Shown: positions 9,982 through 19,985 of the stretch, piece by piece | Layout: every line of letters starts with the position of its first letter | How positions within the stretch are numbered: position 1 is the first letter of the stretch | Assembly (NCBI RefSeq): GCF_018372875.1 | Contig: NZ_JAHAIF010000006.1 | Span: 1-64,000, forward strand | Reading direction: 5' to 3' | DNA from: Clostridium sp. | GTDB lineage: Bacteria; Bacillota; Clostridia; Clostridiales; Clostridiaceae | Length of the DNA: 64,000 bases | Position numbers and translations under genes: made by a program | Notes under the pieces: generated by a model | Told to the model about the DNA's origin: nothing | What the model saw: the letters and a program-made list of their open reading frames with translations, nothing else | The model's database searches: none

Positions 9982-10015
9982 CTTTCTTAAATCCTAAAAA
10001 AGTATTATAATAAAG

Positions 10016-10046
10016 TGAATAGCCTAAGAATAGGCTATTTACTTTT
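10016..10046 (+). terminator. Intrinsic terminator after typA
   Basis: A 9-bp stem (AATAGCCTA 10018-10026 with TAGGCTATT 10031-10039), an AGAA loop and a T-rich tail. It lies just before the mltG ribosome binding site. Confidence 0.75.
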
Positions 10047-10063
10047 ATATTTAGGAGGATTTT

Positions 10064-11116
10064 ATGAAGAGTATTCATTTAAAGAAAATAGTACTTGTTA
10101 TTATAGGAATTTTGTTGATTTCTATAATAGGAATGTTTATTGCATATAATAATGTCGTAAAAAATCCCTTGAAAACTGATTCTGACAAGATAACCATAGA
10201 AGTTAAAGAGGGCGAAGGATTTTATAATCTATTAGATAGACTTAACAGTGAGGGAGTAATAAAAAATGAAACCTTAATAAAAGTTAATTTGAAATTAACT
10301 AAGCAGGATCTTAAAATTATACCTGGTAGTTATGAGGTTGATAGTGACGTAACTTTAAAAGAGTTGATAAAAATGTTAACTACAGAAGATTTTTTGAAAA
10401 ATCAAGTTAAAGTTACAATAAAAGAAGGATATACTATAGATACTATTGCTGATGTAATTGCAGAGAGTGGAATATGTACAAGAGATGAATTTATTAATGA
10501 AGTTAAAAACTATCCACTTCCTGATTATGTTAAAGTAGATTCTAATAAAAAGTATAACCTTGAAGGTTATTTATTTCCTGATACATATTTTTTTGATAAA
10601 AACTTTGATGCTAAATCAATGATAAAAGTTATGTTAGATAATTTTGATAAAAAGTTATCTAAATTAGAGAAAGAAACAGGAAAGAAAATAAATAAAGATG
10701 ATATTGAGAGTATTATTATAAAGGCTTCATTGGTTGAAAAAGAAGCAAGACTAGATGAAGAGAGACCTATCATTGCTTCAGTAATTAATAATAGAATATC
10801 AAAAGGTATGAAATTAGAATTTTGTTCTACAGTAAATTATGTAATAGGATATGAAGGAAATGAAATCTTATCATACAATGATTTAAAGGTTGAATCTCCT
10901 TATAATACATATAAAAATATAGGATTACCAGTTGGAGCAGTAGGAAGTCCAGGATATAACTCAATAAAAGCTGTTTTAGAGCCAGCAGATACTGATTATT
11001 TATATTTTGTACTTTTATATGGTGAAAATGGCAAGCATCATTTTTCAACTAATTATGAAGAACATGAAAGAGTTAATGCAGAACAAAATAAAAAAAGAGG
11101 TAGTGCAAGCAATTAA
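10064..11116 (+). CDS. mltG: Endolytic murein transglycosylase MltG
   Basis: A 350-residue membrane-anchored YceG-family enzyme that cuts nascent glycan strands and is thought to set glycan chain ends. One N-terminal membrane segment (about residues 10-28) is followed by a LysM-like part and the catalytic YceG domain with 'EGYLFPDTYFF', 'ASLVEKEAR' (catalytic Glu around residue 225) and 'LPVGAVGSPGYNSIKAVLEPA'. The start follows TAGGAGG. It opens a run with trmR, trhP and udk that mirrors the Bacillus yrrL-yrrM-yrrN/O-udk cluster. Confidence 0.95.
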   Translation: MKSIHLKKIVLVIIGILLISIIGMFIAYNNVVKNPLKTDSDKITIEVKEGEGFYNLLDRLNSEGVIKNETLIKVNLKLTKQDLKIIPGSYEVDSDVTLKELIKMLTTEDFLKNQVKVTIKEGYTIDTIADVIAESGICTRDEFINEVKNYPLPDYVKVDSNKKYNLEGYLFPDTYFFDKNFDAKSMIKVMLDNFDKKLSKLEKETGKKINKDDIESIIIKASLVEKEARLDEERPIIASVINNRISKGMKLEFCSTVNYVIGYEGNEILSYNDLKVESPYNTYKNIGLPVGAVGSPGYNSIKAVLEPADTDYLYFVLLYGENGKHHFSTNYEEHERVNAEQNKKRGSASN

Positions 11117-11130
11117 TTTGGAGGATTAGG

Positions 11131-11775
11131 ATGAGTGGAATTACTTTTGAATATATGGAAAGCTATATTAGGGAGCTTATTTCAGATAGAGAGGGTATCT
11201 TAAAAGATATAGAGGATTTTGCTAGAGAAAATGGAGTGCCTATAGTTCAAAAAGAAACTGCTAAATTTTTAGAGTTTATGGTTAGTATGAAGAAACCATT
11301 ACGTATTTTAGAGTTAGGTACAGCCATAGGATTTTCTTCAATATTAATGTATGAAGCATCAGGTACAGAACCTGAAATAGTTACTATTGAAAGAGATAGT
11401 AGAATGATAGAACTTGCTAAGGTAAATCTTAAGAAATTTAATCTTGAAGACAAAATAAAGATTAAAGAAGGTGACTGTTTAGAAATACTTGAACAATTAG
11501 AAGAACCTTTTGACTTGATTTTTATGGATGCAGGAAAAGGACACTACAATCATTTCCTTCCACATTGTTTAAGATTACTTAAAGAGGATGGAATCATAAT
11601 AGCGGACAATGTTTTGTTTAGGGGAATGGTTGCAACAGATGAACTTGTAAAAAGAAGAAAAATAACTATAGTAAAAAGAATGAGAACATACTTAGAGATG
11701 GTATCAAAGGATGAAAGCTTAATAACGTCTGTAATACCAATGGGGGATGGAATTGCAGTGACTAAGAGGAGGTAA
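11131..11775 (+). CDS. trmR: O-methyltransferase, probable tRNA 5-hydroxyuridine methyltransferase
   Basis: A 214-residue class I SAM-dependent methyltransferase of the YrrM/COG4122 type. The SAM-binding loop is 'ILELGTAIGFSS' (about residues 58-69), followed by the acidic residue of 'TIERD' and the active-site stretch 'LIFMDAGKGHYNHFL'. In B. subtilis YrrM was identified as TrmR, which methylates 5-hydroxyuridine-34 to 5-methoxyuridine in tRNA. The link here rests on the fold and on the next gene being the hydroxylation partner. It starts 15 bases after mltG behind TTGGAGG. Confidence 0.88.
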   Translation: MSGITFEYMESYIRELISDREGILKDIEDFARENGVPIVQKETAKFLEFMVSMKKPLRILELGTAIGFSSILMYEASGTEPEIVTIERDSRMIELAKVNLKKFNLEDKIKIKEGDCLEILEQLEEPFDLIFMDAGKGHYNHFLPHCLRLLKEDGIIIADNVLFRGMVATDELVKRRKITIVKRMRTYLEMVSKDESLITSVIPMGDGIAVTKRR

Positions 11776-11780
11776 TTAAT

Positions 11781-13016
11781 ATGATGAAACCAGAAATTTT
11801 AGCACCAGCAGGAAGTTTAGAAAAATTAAAAATAGCAATAGATTTTGGAGCAGATGCTGTATACATAGGTGGAGGTAGATTAAACCTTAGAGCATTCTCT
11901 GATAACTTTACTAATGAAGAAATAGCAGAAGGTGTGAAATATTGCCATGATAGAGGAGCCAAATTATATGTTACAATGAATGTGTTCCCAAGAAATCATG
12001 ACTTAACAGGTGTTGAGGAATATATAAAAGGATTAGCAGATTTAGGGATAGATGCAATAATAGTTGCAGATCCATCTATTGTTGTTGCAGCAAAAGAAGC
12101 AGCTCCGAACTTAGAAGTACATATAAGTACTCAAGCTAATATAACTAATTGGAAGGCGGTTAAGTTCTGGTATGAACAAGGTTGTCAAAGAATAGTTCTA
12201 GCAAGAGAATTAACTTTTAAAGAAATAAAAACAATTAGAGAAAATATTCCTGCAGAATGTGAATTAGAGGCATTTGTTCATGGTTCAATGTGTGTTGCAT
12301 ATTCAGGAAGATGTTTAATTTCTAATTATATGCTAGGAAGAGATGCAAATAAGGGAATATGCTCAAATGCTTGTAGATATAAGTATTACCTAGTTGAAGA
12401 AACTAGACCAGGAGAATATTATCCAGTAATAGAGGATGATAATGGTACATACATAATGAATTCTAAGGATTTATGTATGATTAAGCATATACCTGATTTA
12501 ATGAAGAGTGGTATAAATTCTTTTAAAATTGAAGGAAGAATGAAGAGTGAGTTTTATGTAGCATCAGTAGTTAAGGCTTATAGAGAAGCTATTGATAGTT
12601 ACATGGCTAATCCTGAGGGATATGAGTTCAAAGAAGAATGGATGCATACCCTTACTAGAATAAGTCATAGAAACTATCACACAGGCTTCTATTATGGAAA
12701 AATGGGTGAGCAAAACTATGATGAATCATCATATATAAGAGATTATGATATTGTTGGAATTGTACAATCCTATGATGAAGAAACTAAAACTGCAACTGTT
12801 TTACAAAAGAACAGAGTCTTTGAAGGGGATGAAGTTGAAGTTTTAAGAGCTCATACTCCAGACTTTAATGTTAAGTTAGAAGATATGTTTGACTTAGATA
12901 AAAAGGTTAAAACAAATGTGGCAAATAGGGCTATGATGATGTTTAGAGTTAAAGTTGATACACCTTTAAAGAAAAATGATATGTTAATAAAAGGTACAAA
13001 AGTATTAACGCTTTAA
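11781..13016 (+). CDS. trhP: U32 family protein, tRNA uridine-34 hydroxylation (TrhP-like)
   Basis: A 411-residue U32 'peptidase' family protein. The U32 signature is 'LEAFVHGSMCVAYSGRCLISNYM', and clustered cysteines ('GRCLIS', 'GICSNACRYKY') suggest an iron-sulfur site. The C-terminal domain carries the beta-barrel common in long members. In B. subtilis and E. coli, U32 proteins TrhP/YegQ use prephenate-dependent chemistry to hydroxylate U34 of tRNA, providing the substrate for TrmR. B. subtilis has two such genes (yrrN, yrrO) at this point; only one long YrrO-like gene is present here. It starts 5 bases after trmR ends, behind GAGGAGG. True peptidase activity is unlikely. Confidence 0.86.
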   Translation: MMKPEILAPAGSLEKLKIAIDFGADAVYIGGGRLNLRAFSDNFTNEEIAEGVKYCHDRGAKLYVTMNVFPRNHDLTGVEEYIKGLADLGIDAIIVADPSIVVAAKEAAPNLEVHISTQANITNWKAVKFWYEQGCQRIVLARELTFKEIKTIRENIPAECELEAFVHGSMCVAYSGRCLISNYMLGRDANKGICSNACRYKYYLVEETRPGEYYPVIEDDNGTYIMNSKDLCMIKHIPDLMKSGINSFKIEGRMKSEFYVASVVKAYREAIDSYMANPEGYEFKEEWMHTLTRISHRNYHTGFYYGKMGEQNYDESSYIRDYDIVGIVQSYDEETKTATVLQKNRVFEGDEVEVLRAHTPDFNVKLEDMFDLDKKVKTNVANRAMMMFRVKVDTPLKKNDMLIKGTKVLTL

Positions 13017-13038
13017 TGCATAATTAGGAGGAAAGCTA

Positions 13039-13656
13039 ATGAAGAAACCAATATTAATAGGAATAACTGGAGGCTCTGGATCGGGTAAGAGTACTATAGC
13101 AAAAGAATTATTTGAAACTTTTGGAGATGAACACATTGCAATGGTTCAGCAAGATGCTTATTATAAGGATCAAAGCCATCTTTCAATGGAAGAGAGAACT
13201 AAAACCAATTATGATCATCCCAATGCTTTTGATAATACTCTTTTAGTTGAGCACTTAAAGAGTTTAATTAATGGTGAATCAATAAACAAGCCAATTTATG
13301 ATTTTACAGTTCATAATAGATCAAAAGAAACTACAAAGGTTGATTCTAAAGATATAATAATAGTTGAAGGAATATTAATATTAGAGGATGAAAGAATTAG
13401 AGATCTTCTAGATATCAAGGCTTTTGTTGATACAGATTCTGATGTTAGAATTATTAGAAGATTATTAAGAGATATTGAAGAAAGAGGCAGAACAGTACAA
13501 TCAGTTGTAGATCAATATCTATCAGTTGTAAGACCTATGCATTTTCAATTTACAGAACCATCAAAAAGATTTGCTGATATAATTATACCTGAAGGTGGTC
13601 ATAATAAAGTAGCAATTGATATTTTAGTAGCTAAAATTAGAGATATACTAAAATAA
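13039..13656 (+). CDS. udk: Uridine kinase
   Basis: A 205-residue pyrimidine salvage kinase (uridine/cytidine to UMP/CMP). The P-loop GGSGSGKS lies at about residues 11-18, followed by 'QQDAYYKD', '[13 protein letters not shown]' (substrate-binding segment), 'IVEGILIL' and the lid '[13 protein letters not shown]'. Length is typical. The start follows TTAGGAGG. It ends the mltG-trmR-trhP-udk run, as in Bacillus. Confidence 0.96.
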   Translation: MKKPILIGITGGSGSGKSTIAKELFETFGDEHIAMVQQDAYYKDQSHLSMEERTKTNYDHPNAFDNTLLVEHLKSLINGESINKPIYDFTVHNRSKETTKVDSKDIIIVEGILILEDERIRDLLDIKAFVDTDSDVRIIRRLLRDIEERGRTVQSVVDQYLSVVRPMHFQFTEPSKRFADIIIPEGGHNKVAIDILVAKIRDILK

Positions 13657-13671
13657 TATATTTGAATAAAA

Positions 13672-13716
13672 AAACCTCTCTTTGTCTAGAATTTAGGCAG
13701 AGGGAGGTGTTTTTAT
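13672..13716 (+). terminator. Terminator after udk that contains the next gene's ribosome binding site
   Basis: An 11-bp stem with two G-U pairs (ACCTCTCTTTG near 13673-13684 with CAGAGGGAGGT at 13699-13709) is followed by GTTTTTATT. The 3' arm holds GGAGGTG, the Shine-Dalgarno of the penicillin-binding protein gene starting at 13717. Confidence 0.75.
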
Positions 13717-15318
13717 TTGGTAAGAAAATTGAAAAAAAGAGAGTTAGGGGTTTTATCTCTTTTTATAACTATATTAATAATGTTGTCAATTAGATTAGCT
13801 GTATTACAGCTATTTCCAAGTGAACAAGTTCTTAGTCAGTATCAAAATCATCAATCAGAACAAATAAGTAATTCAAGCTATATGATACTAGATACTAATG
13901 GTAAAGATATGATGAATTATAACAAGAAATATGTAATTGTCATAGACAAAAAACCATTTACTCTAAATAATTATGAAGAAACATTAGAAGATCTAATGGC
14001 ACTTAATTTTATAATGCAAGGTGAAGATAGTGATTTTAATTATACTGATGTTATGAAAAGTACTGGAAAGTTATATTACACAGTTTCAGAAGAAACTTAT
14101 AATAAAGTAAAAAAATTAGATAATATTAAGGGTTTATATTACTACTCATATGATAATGTAGATAGAAAGAAGGCATGGAAAGTTAGTAACTTCTTATCTA
14201 ATCTACCTAAAGAAGAAGATATAGTAAGTAATTCAATACAAGAAGAAATATATAACAATATAAAAGATAATGAGTTACCTACTAAAAAATTCTATTTAGA
14301 TGATAAAGCTGTTTATGGTAAAAGCGAAGTTTCTATATCTGAAAATAATAGAAATTTACAATTGACTATAGATCTAGATATAGAGAATAAGGTAAGAGAG
14401 GTATTGGTTTCTGAAAAGTATAAAGATTTCAATAATATAGGGGTAACTATAATGGAAGCTGATACGGGCAAAATAAAAGCAATGGTTCAGAAAGATGAAA
14501 GTGAGGCTAATGTTAATTTAGGTATTGAAGGTAATGGGTATGAGCCAGGATCTGTTTTTAAACTTATTACATTAGCTAGTGCTTTAGATAAAGGTTTGGT
14601 TACTATGAATGATAAGTATACTTGTACAGGAAAGATATGTAGCTTGGGGATACATGGAACTCAAACTGTTGAACAGGCTTTATTAAATTCTTGTAATGAT
14701 GTATATGCTGCAATAGGAGAAAAAGTAGGGTATGCTACAATGATGGATTATTGCAAAAAGTTAGGGCTATTTTCTAAAGTTCTAAATGTAACTGCACCTA
14801 GACAGAATGAAACAGAAGGTATTGCACCTAATATTGAAGATGGTATGACTAATATATCTATAGGGCAGTGTATGACTCTATCACCACTTCAGATGCTTGG
14901 AGCAACTAATGCAATAGTAAATGGAGGAGAATATGTAAAACCATATTTGTTAGAAGCAATATTAGATAAGGATGATAATGTTGTTAAAGAATATTCTACT
15001 GAAAAAGAAAGAATATTTAGTGGTACTACTAGTAAAATAATAATGAATGGCATGAAAAAGGTGGTAGACTCTGGAACTGGAAAAATGGCAAGTGTAGATG
15101 GAGTTGAAGTTGGGGGAAAAACAGGAACTGCAAATACAAGTGATGAAAACTCAGTACATTGTTGGTTTACAGGATATTATAAGTATAACAATAAGTATTA
15201 TACTGTGGTGGTTATAGTTCCTAATATTAATTCTGTAAATGATAAGGGGCAAGATCTAGGCGGTAGTAATACTGCTGCTCCTATATTCTCTGATATAGTA
15301 AGAAATATAGCTAAATAA
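13717..15318 (+). CDS. Class B penicillin-binding protein (transpeptidase)
   Basis: A 533-residue peptidoglycan D,D-transpeptidase of the FtsI/PBP2/SpoVD group. There is one N-terminal membrane segment (about residues 10-30) and a short dimerisation region. The transpeptidase domain has SVFK (catalytic Ser about residue 279), SCN (about 325) and KTGT (about 467). It has no C-terminal PASTA domains, unlike typical SpoVD. The start is TTG, 7 bases after GGAGGTG, and that site is inside the preceding terminator hairpin. Its place just before sigK is compatible with a sporulation cortex or division role, but which one cannot be read from sequence. Confidence 0.9.
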   Translation: MVRKLKKRELGVLSLFITILIMLSIRLAVLQLFPSEQVLSQYQNHQSEQISNSSYMILDTNGKDMMNYNKKYVIVIDKKPFTLNNYEETLEDLMALNFIMQGEDSDFNYTDVMKSTGKLYYTVSEETYNKVKKLDNIKGLYYYSYDNVDRKKAWKVSNFLSNLPKEEDIVSNSIQEEIYNNIKDNELPTKKFYLDDKAVYGKSEVSISENNRNLQLTIDLDIENKVREVLVSEKYKDFNNIGVTIMEADTGKIKAMVQKDESEANVNLGIEGNGYEPGSVFKLITLASALDKGLVTMNDKYTCTGKICSLGIHGTQTVEQALLNSCNDVYAAIGEKVGYATMMDYCKKLGLFSKVLNVTAPRQNETEGIAPNIEDGMTNISIGQCMTLSPLQMLGATNAIVNGGEYVKPYLLEAILDKDDNVVKEYSTEKERIFSGTTSKIIMNGMKKVVDSGTGKMASVDGVEVGGKTGTANTSDENSVHCWFTGYYKYNNKYYTVVVIVPNINSVNDKGQDLGGSNTAAPIFSDIVRNIAK

Positions 15319-15325
15319 AAAAGTA

Positions 15326-15372
15326 TGAAGGATAAGGAAATACGAATTTATATTTTCTTATCCTTTAAAATT
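15326..15372 (+). terminator. Intrinsic terminator after the PBP gene
   Basis: The stem AAGGATAAGGAAATA (15328-15342) pairs with TATTTTCTTATCCTT (15351-15365) with one G-U pair, followed by T and A-rich sequence. It separates the PBP gene from sigK. Confidence 0.75.
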
Positions 15373-15456
15373 TATTAAATTAATTATTTAGAAATTTAGT
15401 CAAGAAAATCTTTTCAAGTGAATATTATAGTAATAAGCATTACTAGGAGGAGTAAG

Positions 15457-16155
15457 GTGTTTATATTATCAAATTTTTTAAATCTTATAACTAACTCCCT
15501 ATTCTTAACTGGGTATATTACTGGGAATAACACATTTCCTTTACCACTTGATGAAAAAGATGAAGAATTATACTTAAATAAACTAAAAGAGGGAGATAAA
15601 AAAGCAAAAAGTATCTTAATTGAAAGGAATCTCCGACTAGTTGCTCATATTGTAAAGAAATATTCTTTTCCTAATAAAGATGTAGATGAATTAATTTCTA
15701 TTGGTACAGTAGGACTTATAAAAGCGATAGATTCCTTCGATTCATCAAAAGGTACTAGACTTGCTACTTATGCTTCTAGATGTATAGAAAATGAAATACT
15801 AATGTTATTTAGAAATAATAAGAAACAGAAGAGTGAGGTTTATTTGCAGGATCCAATAGGAGTGGACAAAGAAGGTAATGAAATTTGCCTTATTGATGTT
15901 TTAAGTAGTGAAAAAGATTCTGTAATTGAAAAGGTGGAAAGCAATCTTCAGATAAAATCTTTATACAATAAAATGTATGAAGTGTTAACTAAAAGAGAAT
16001 GTGATATTTTAATTATGAGGTATGGGTTAGAAGATGGAAAGTGTAAGACACAAAGAGAGATAGCAGTAAACCTTAATATTTCTAGGTCATATGTATCGCG
16101 TATTGAAAAAAAAGCTTTGAAAAAGTTACAAAAAGCTTTATATACAAAGATATAA
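15457..16155 (+). CDS. sigK: RNA polymerase sporulation sigma factor SigK (pro-form)
   Basis: A 232-residue late mother-cell sigma factor. The hydrophobic N-terminal pro-segment ends near 'FLTGYITGNNTFPLPL', which lines up with the B. subtilis processing region (…FLVSYVKNNAFPQPL), so cleavage is expected around residues 19/20. Region 2 reads 'VDELISIGTVGLIKAIDSFD...[13 protein letters not shown]', and region 4.2 'TQREIAVNLNISRSYVSRIEKKALKKL'. The frame is open from a GTG at 15418, but GGAGG at 15446-15450 dictates GTG 15457. The gene is uninterrupted, with no skin-type element. It resembles SigE but lacks that gene's partner protease. Confidence 0.95.
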   Translation: MFILSNFLNLITNSLFLTGYITGNNTFPLPLDEKDEELYLNKLKEGDKKAKSILIERNLRLVAHIVKKYSFPNKDVDELISIGTVGLIKAIDSFDSSKGTRLATYASRCIENEILMLFRNNKKQKSEVYLQDPIGVDKEGNEICLIDVLSSEKDSVIEKVESNLQIKSLYNKMYEVLTKRECDILIMRYGLEDGKCKTQREIAVNLNISRSYVSRIEKKALKKLQKALYTKI

Positions 16156-16162
16156 TTACTTG

Positions 16163-16203
16163 AAAGCTAAATTCCTTTATTTTTGAAGGAATTTAGCTAT
16201 TTA
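16163..16203 (+). terminator. Intrinsic terminator after sigK
   Basis: A perfect 13-bp stem (AGCTAAATTCCTT 16165-16177 with AAGGAATTTAGCT 16186-16198) is followed by ATTTATATAG, a weak T tract. Confidence 0.75.
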
Positions 16204-16255
16204 TATAGAATATTATATAAATAGCAAAAATTAACTGAAAAAGGTGGGGGTATAC

Positions 16256-17311
16256 ATGTATATTTTGAATGATTTGCTTATTAGAACTATTGAACTAAAA
16301 GCTTCTGATTTACACCTAACAGTTGGAATACAGCCAACAGTAAGAGTAAATGGTAAGCTTATTCCAATAGGTCCTAATAAGCTTATGCCAGAAGATATAA
16401 AAGAATTTGCAAAAGAAATACTAGGGGAAAGATTTGAAAGATATAATCAAATAGGTGAAGCAGATACATCATATTCTGTAAAAGGTGTAGGTAGATTCAG
16501 AGTTAATGTGTTTAAGCAAAGGAATAGTGATGCTATTGCACTTAGAGTAATTACATTAAAGGTTCCAACTCTTGATGAACTTAAACATCCAAGAATACTA
16601 AAAGATTTGGTTGAAAAACAAAGAGGGTTAGTTCTTGTAACTGGTCCAACAGGTAGTGGTAAATCTACATCACTTGCAGCTATGATTAATGAAATAAATT
16701 CTACAAGACAGGCACATATAGTTACATTAGAAGATCCTATAGAATATCTTCATAAGCACAATAAGTGTATAATAAACCAAAGGGAAATTGGAAAAGATAG
16801 TAGAAGTTATCAAAATGCATTAAGAGCGGTACTTAGAGAAGATCCAGATGTTATTCTAGTAGGAGAAATGAGAGACCTTGAAACTATTTCTATCGCTATT
16901 ACAGCAGCTGAAACAGGTCATCTAGTATTTTCAACATTACATACAATTGGTGCTGCTAAAACTATAGATAGAATAATTGACGTATTTCCACCACATCAAC
17001 AACAACAAATTAGAATTCAATTATCAGCTGTTTTACAAGGAATTATATCTCAACAATTAGTACAAACAGCAGATGGTTTAGGCAGGGTTGCAGCTCTTGA
17101 AATTATGACAATAACACCTGGTATACAAAATCTAATTAGAGAAGGAAAAACACATCAAATTGAATCATCTATACAAACGGGAACTAAGTATGGAATGAAG
17201 ACAATGGATATGGCTTTAGCTGAGTTGTATAAAAAGGGAATTATATCTAAAGAAACTGCTCTAACATATTCAGTTGATAGAGAAACTATAAAAAGAATTA
17301 TGATGTTATAA
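16256..17311 (+). CDS. pilT: Type IV pilus retraction ATPase PilT
   Basis: A 351-residue secretion ATPase of the PilT family, which depolymerises type IV pili for twitching motility. Visible are the N-terminal PAS-like domain, Walker A GPTGSGKS (about 130-137), the Asp box 'TLEDPIEYL', Walker B 'VILVGEMRD', the His box 'TGHLVFSTLHT' and the PilT-type 'AIRAVLREDPD...' region variants. ATG 16256 is 6 bases after GGTGGGG; an upstream GTG (16244) lies within that site. No other pilus gene occurs in the window, but clostridial genomes commonly keep pilT here. Terminators on both sides make it a single-gene unit. Confidence 0.94.
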   Translation: MYILNDLLIRTIELKASDLHLTVGIQPTVRVNGKLIPIGPNKLMPEDIKEFAKEILGERFERYNQIGEADTSYSVKGVGRFRVNVFKQRNSDAIALRVITLKVPTLDELKHPRILKDLVEKQRGLVLVTGPTGSGKSTSLAAMINEINSTRQAHIVTLEDPIEYLHKHNKCIINQREIGKDSRSYQNALRAVLREDPDVILVGEMRDLETISIAITAAETGHLVFSTLHTIGAAKTIDRIIDVFPPHQQQQIRIQLSAVLQGIISQQLVQTADGLGRVAALEIMTITPGIQNLIREGKTHQIESSIQTGTKYGMKTMDMALAELYKKGIISKETALTYSVDRETIKRIMML

Positions 17312-17357
17312 ACCCCAATTATAGGATTACCACAGAACACTAAAATGTGGTAGGGCT

Positions 17358-17404
17358 AAAAAGTGACTTTTTCGCTAAAGCGTAGAGAGCCACTTTTTTA
17401 TTTG
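17358..17404 (+). terminator. Intrinsic terminator after pilT
   Basis: An AAAAAGTG (17358-17365)/CACTTTTT (17391-17398) stem encloses a smaller CGC...GCG hairpin, and is followed by TTATTT. A second short hairpin (ACCACA...TGTGGT, near 17329-17351) precedes it. Confidence 0.75.
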
Positions 17405-17605
17405 TATAAAACTATATTTTTTGTATAAAGGAGAATAAATAAAAGCATAAGAAACTAGGTTATAATTAATTACTTTTATACTAAATTAAAACAAATTTAT
17501 TTTTTAAAAATAAAATTTTATAATTAAATTAAAATAGAAAGGAAATAAAGATCTTTTGTTGAATAAGAATAATGTAAGTTGCTACAAGGGAGGGACAAGG
17601 AAAAG

Positions 17606-18823
17606 ATGAATGAATTAACATTGACAGCTATAGACTTTGGAAGTAAAAAGATTTCTATTTCTTTAGGAAGAGAAAATAATGATGATATAGAAATTCTTGG
17701 ATCATACTTTAAAAGTTCAGATGGAATAAATAAAGGAACTATTATAGATGAAGAAAAATGCTGTCAAAGTTTAATGGGATTAATTGAAGAAGTAGAACAG
17801 AAGACATTAAAAAAGTTACGTAATGTTTATGTTGGTATTTCATCAAGAAATATTCGACTATCAGAAGTAACTAGCAGTGTAAATTTGCGTGAAGGTAAAG
17901 TAAGAGGAGCTGACTTAAAAAGAGCTATAGAAAAAGGTAAGAGAAATGTTATTTTAGGTGATGGTGAAGAGATAGTAGATACAATAGTTAACTTTTTTAA
18001 TATAGATGGTAATATATTCAATGAAAACATTGTAGGATGGAGAGCTAATATATTAAGTATTAATCTTTCTATATTAATTGGGAGTTCTGATGAACTTGAA
18101 AAATACAAAAGGGTTATAAATAATTGTGGATTAGTGTTAGAAGGTTTTGTACCAAATATATTAAGTGGTAGAAAGGTATTTTTAAGCGAGAAAAACTCAT
18201 TAGGAATGAAAGCTCTTATAGATATAGGAGCAGGAACATCTGATATTGCAATATTTAATAATGCTATTCTAAAACATACATCATCTGTACCATTAGGCGG
18301 AGAAAATATTACTAGGGATTTATCTATTTGTGGAAACTTTACATTATCAGAAGCAGAAAATATAAAGAAAATATATAGTTCTACATATGAAAGACTTCTT
18401 CAAGAAGAAGAGGTTAATGTTGGTACAGCTGTAGTTTCTACTAAATTATTTTATGAAGTTACAAGAGCAAGAATAGAAGAAATAGTGGAGTATATTAACT
18501 TAGAGTTAAAAAAGACTTCCTTTTTTGAGGGAATTTGTAGTATAATCATGTATGGAGATGGTATATCCTTTTACGAAAATGTATTTGATGTAATTAAAGA
18601 GCAGATGGATAAAAAAGTTAAACTTATTAACAGCCACTGTTTAGGTATGGAGGATTTTTCAAATATATCATCTTTATCTATAATTAAAGAAGTATATGAT
18701 AGATTAAAGTTACTTTATGATTGTCCTATAAAGGAAGAAATTGAAGAAGATGAATTTTATGTTGACAAAAACAATCTAGGAATAATGGGGAAGTTTAGAA
18801 GCTTCCTAGATGAAATTTTCTAA
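17606..18823 (+). CDS. ftsA: Cell division protein FtsA
   Basis: A 405-residue actin-like protein that tethers FtsZ to the membrane. Features are the N-terminal phosphate-1 region '[15 protein letters not shown]', the SHS2-type 1C region (about 80-160), phosphate-2 '[17 protein letters not shown]' (about 200-216), and a C-terminal amphipathic helix '[14 protein letters not shown]' that should bind membrane. The chain is rather divergent from B. subtilis FtsA. ATG 17606 is chosen; the frame extends to a TTG at 17579, but GGGAGGG at 17588-17594 lies within that extension. ftsZ follows after 13 bases. Confidence 0.9.
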   Translation: MNELTLTAIDFGSKKISISLGRENNDDIEILGSYFKSSDGINKGTIIDEEKCCQSLMGLIEEVEQKTLKKLRNVYVGISSRNIRLSEVTSSVNLREGKVRGADLKRAIEKGKRNVILGDGEEIVDTIVNFFNIDGNIFNENIVGWRANILSINLSILIGSSDELEKYKRVINNCGLVLEGFVPNILSGRKVFLSEKNSLGMKALIDIGAGTSDIAIFNNAILKHTSSVPLGGENITRDLSICGNFTLSEAENIKKIYSSTYERLLQEEEVNVGTAVVSTKLFYEVTRARIEEIVEYINLELKKTSFFEGICSIIMYGDGISFYENVFDVIKEQMDKKVKLINSHCLGMEDFSNISSLSIIKEVYDRLKLLYDCPIKEEIEEDEFYVDKNNLGIMGKFRSFLDEIF

Positions 18824-18836
18824 AGGAGGTATTATT

Positions 18837-19958
18837 TTGTTAGATTTTGAAGTAGATATGCAAGAATTAACCAATATAAAGGTAATAGGTTGTGGTGGCG
18901 GAGGAAGTAACGCCGTTAATAGAATGATAGTTGAAGGTTTAAAAAACGTAGAGTTTATTGCGATAAATACAGATAAGCAAGCATTAATGTTATCTCACGC
19001 AAATCAAAAGATTCAAGTAGGTGAAAAGTTAACTAAAGGTCTAGGAGCTGGAGCGAATCCAGAAATTGGACAGAAGGCAGCTGAAGAAAGTAGAGAAGAA
19101 ATAACAGCTGCAATTAAAGGCGCTAATATGGTATTTATAACTGCTGGTATGGGTGGTGGAACTGGAACAGGTGCAGCACCAGTAGTAGCAGAAATTGCCA
19201 AGTCAATGGATATTTTAACAGTTGGTGTTGTTACTAAGCCTTTCCCTTTTGAAGGAAAAAGAAGAATGATGCATGCCGAAATGGGAATTGCAAGATTAAA
19301 AGAAAAGGTTGATACATTAGTAATTATACCAAATGAAAGATTATTAAGAATGGCTGATAAAAAGACTACACTTCTTGACTCTTTCAAGTTAGCTGATGAT
19401 GTATTAAGACAAGGTGTACAAGCTATATCTGACTTAATTACTATACCAGGTGTAGTTAATGCTGACTTTGCAGACATAAAAGCTGTAATGCTTAATAAAG
19501 GCTTAGCACATATGGGAGTTGGTTATGGTAAAGGTGATAATAGAGCATCTGATGCTGTAAAACAAGCTATTGCATCTCCATTATTAGAAACATCTATAGA
19601 TGGAGCTACTGGAGTTATTTTAAACTTTACAGGTGGTGCTGACCTAGGTGCTTTAGAAGTTTATGAAGCTGCTGATGTTGTTAGAGAATCTGCAGATATT
19701 GATGCTAATATTATATTTGGTGCTGTTATTGATGAAACTTTAAATGATGAAATAAGAATAACTGTAATAGCTACTGGATTTGAAGCGGAAGGAATTAGTA
19801 CAACTCAACCTGTTAAGGAAACTAAGAAGCAAGAAACTGCTAGAGAAGAAGTAGCAACTACAGAAGAAGAAAAGAAAACAGAAATTCAATCTACTAGAGA
19901 AGATGATGGTGATGATTTAGATATTCCAGTTTTCTTAAGAAGAGCTAGAAAAAGTTAA
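18837..19958 (+). CDS. ftsZ: Cell division protein FtsZ
   Basis: A 373-residue tubulin-like GTPase forming the division ring, also needed for the asymmetric septum in sporulation. The G-box is '[14 protein letters not shown]' (about residues 104-117); '[13 protein letters not shown]' is near the N-terminus, and the conserved C-terminal peptide is '[10 protein letters not shown]', preceded by a short charged linker. The frame overlaps the end of ftsA, but AAAGGAGG at 18822-18829 points to TTG 18837 as the start, giving the usual '[11 protein letters not shown]' N-terminus. Codon use suggests strong expression. A terminator follows at 19986. Confidence 0.97.
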   Translation: MLDFEVDMQELTNIKVIGCGGGGSNAVNRMIVEGLKNVEFIAINTDKQALMLSHANQKIQVGEKLTKGLGAGANPEIGQKAAEESREEITAAIKGANMVFITAGMGGGTGTGAAPVVAEIAKSMDILTVGVVTKPFPFEGKRRMMHAEMGIARLKEKVDTLVIIPNERLLRMADKKTTLLDSFKLADDVLRQGVQAISDLITIPGVVNADFADIKAVMLNKGLAHMGVGYGKGDNRASDAVKQAIASPLLETSIDGATGVILNFTGGADLGALEVYEAADVVRESADIDANIIFGAVIDETLNDEIRITVIATGFEAEGISTTQPVKETKKQETAREEVATTEEEKKTEIQSTREDDGDDLDIPVFLRRARKS

Positions 19959-19985
19959 TATATTATTTTTATGAAATTGATTTTG

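Noticed and set aside
19013..19477. Long open frame on the reverse strand inside ftsZ
   Set aside because: It lies wholly antisense to a clear ftsZ, has no ribosome binding site and its composition is a mirror of FtsZ codons.
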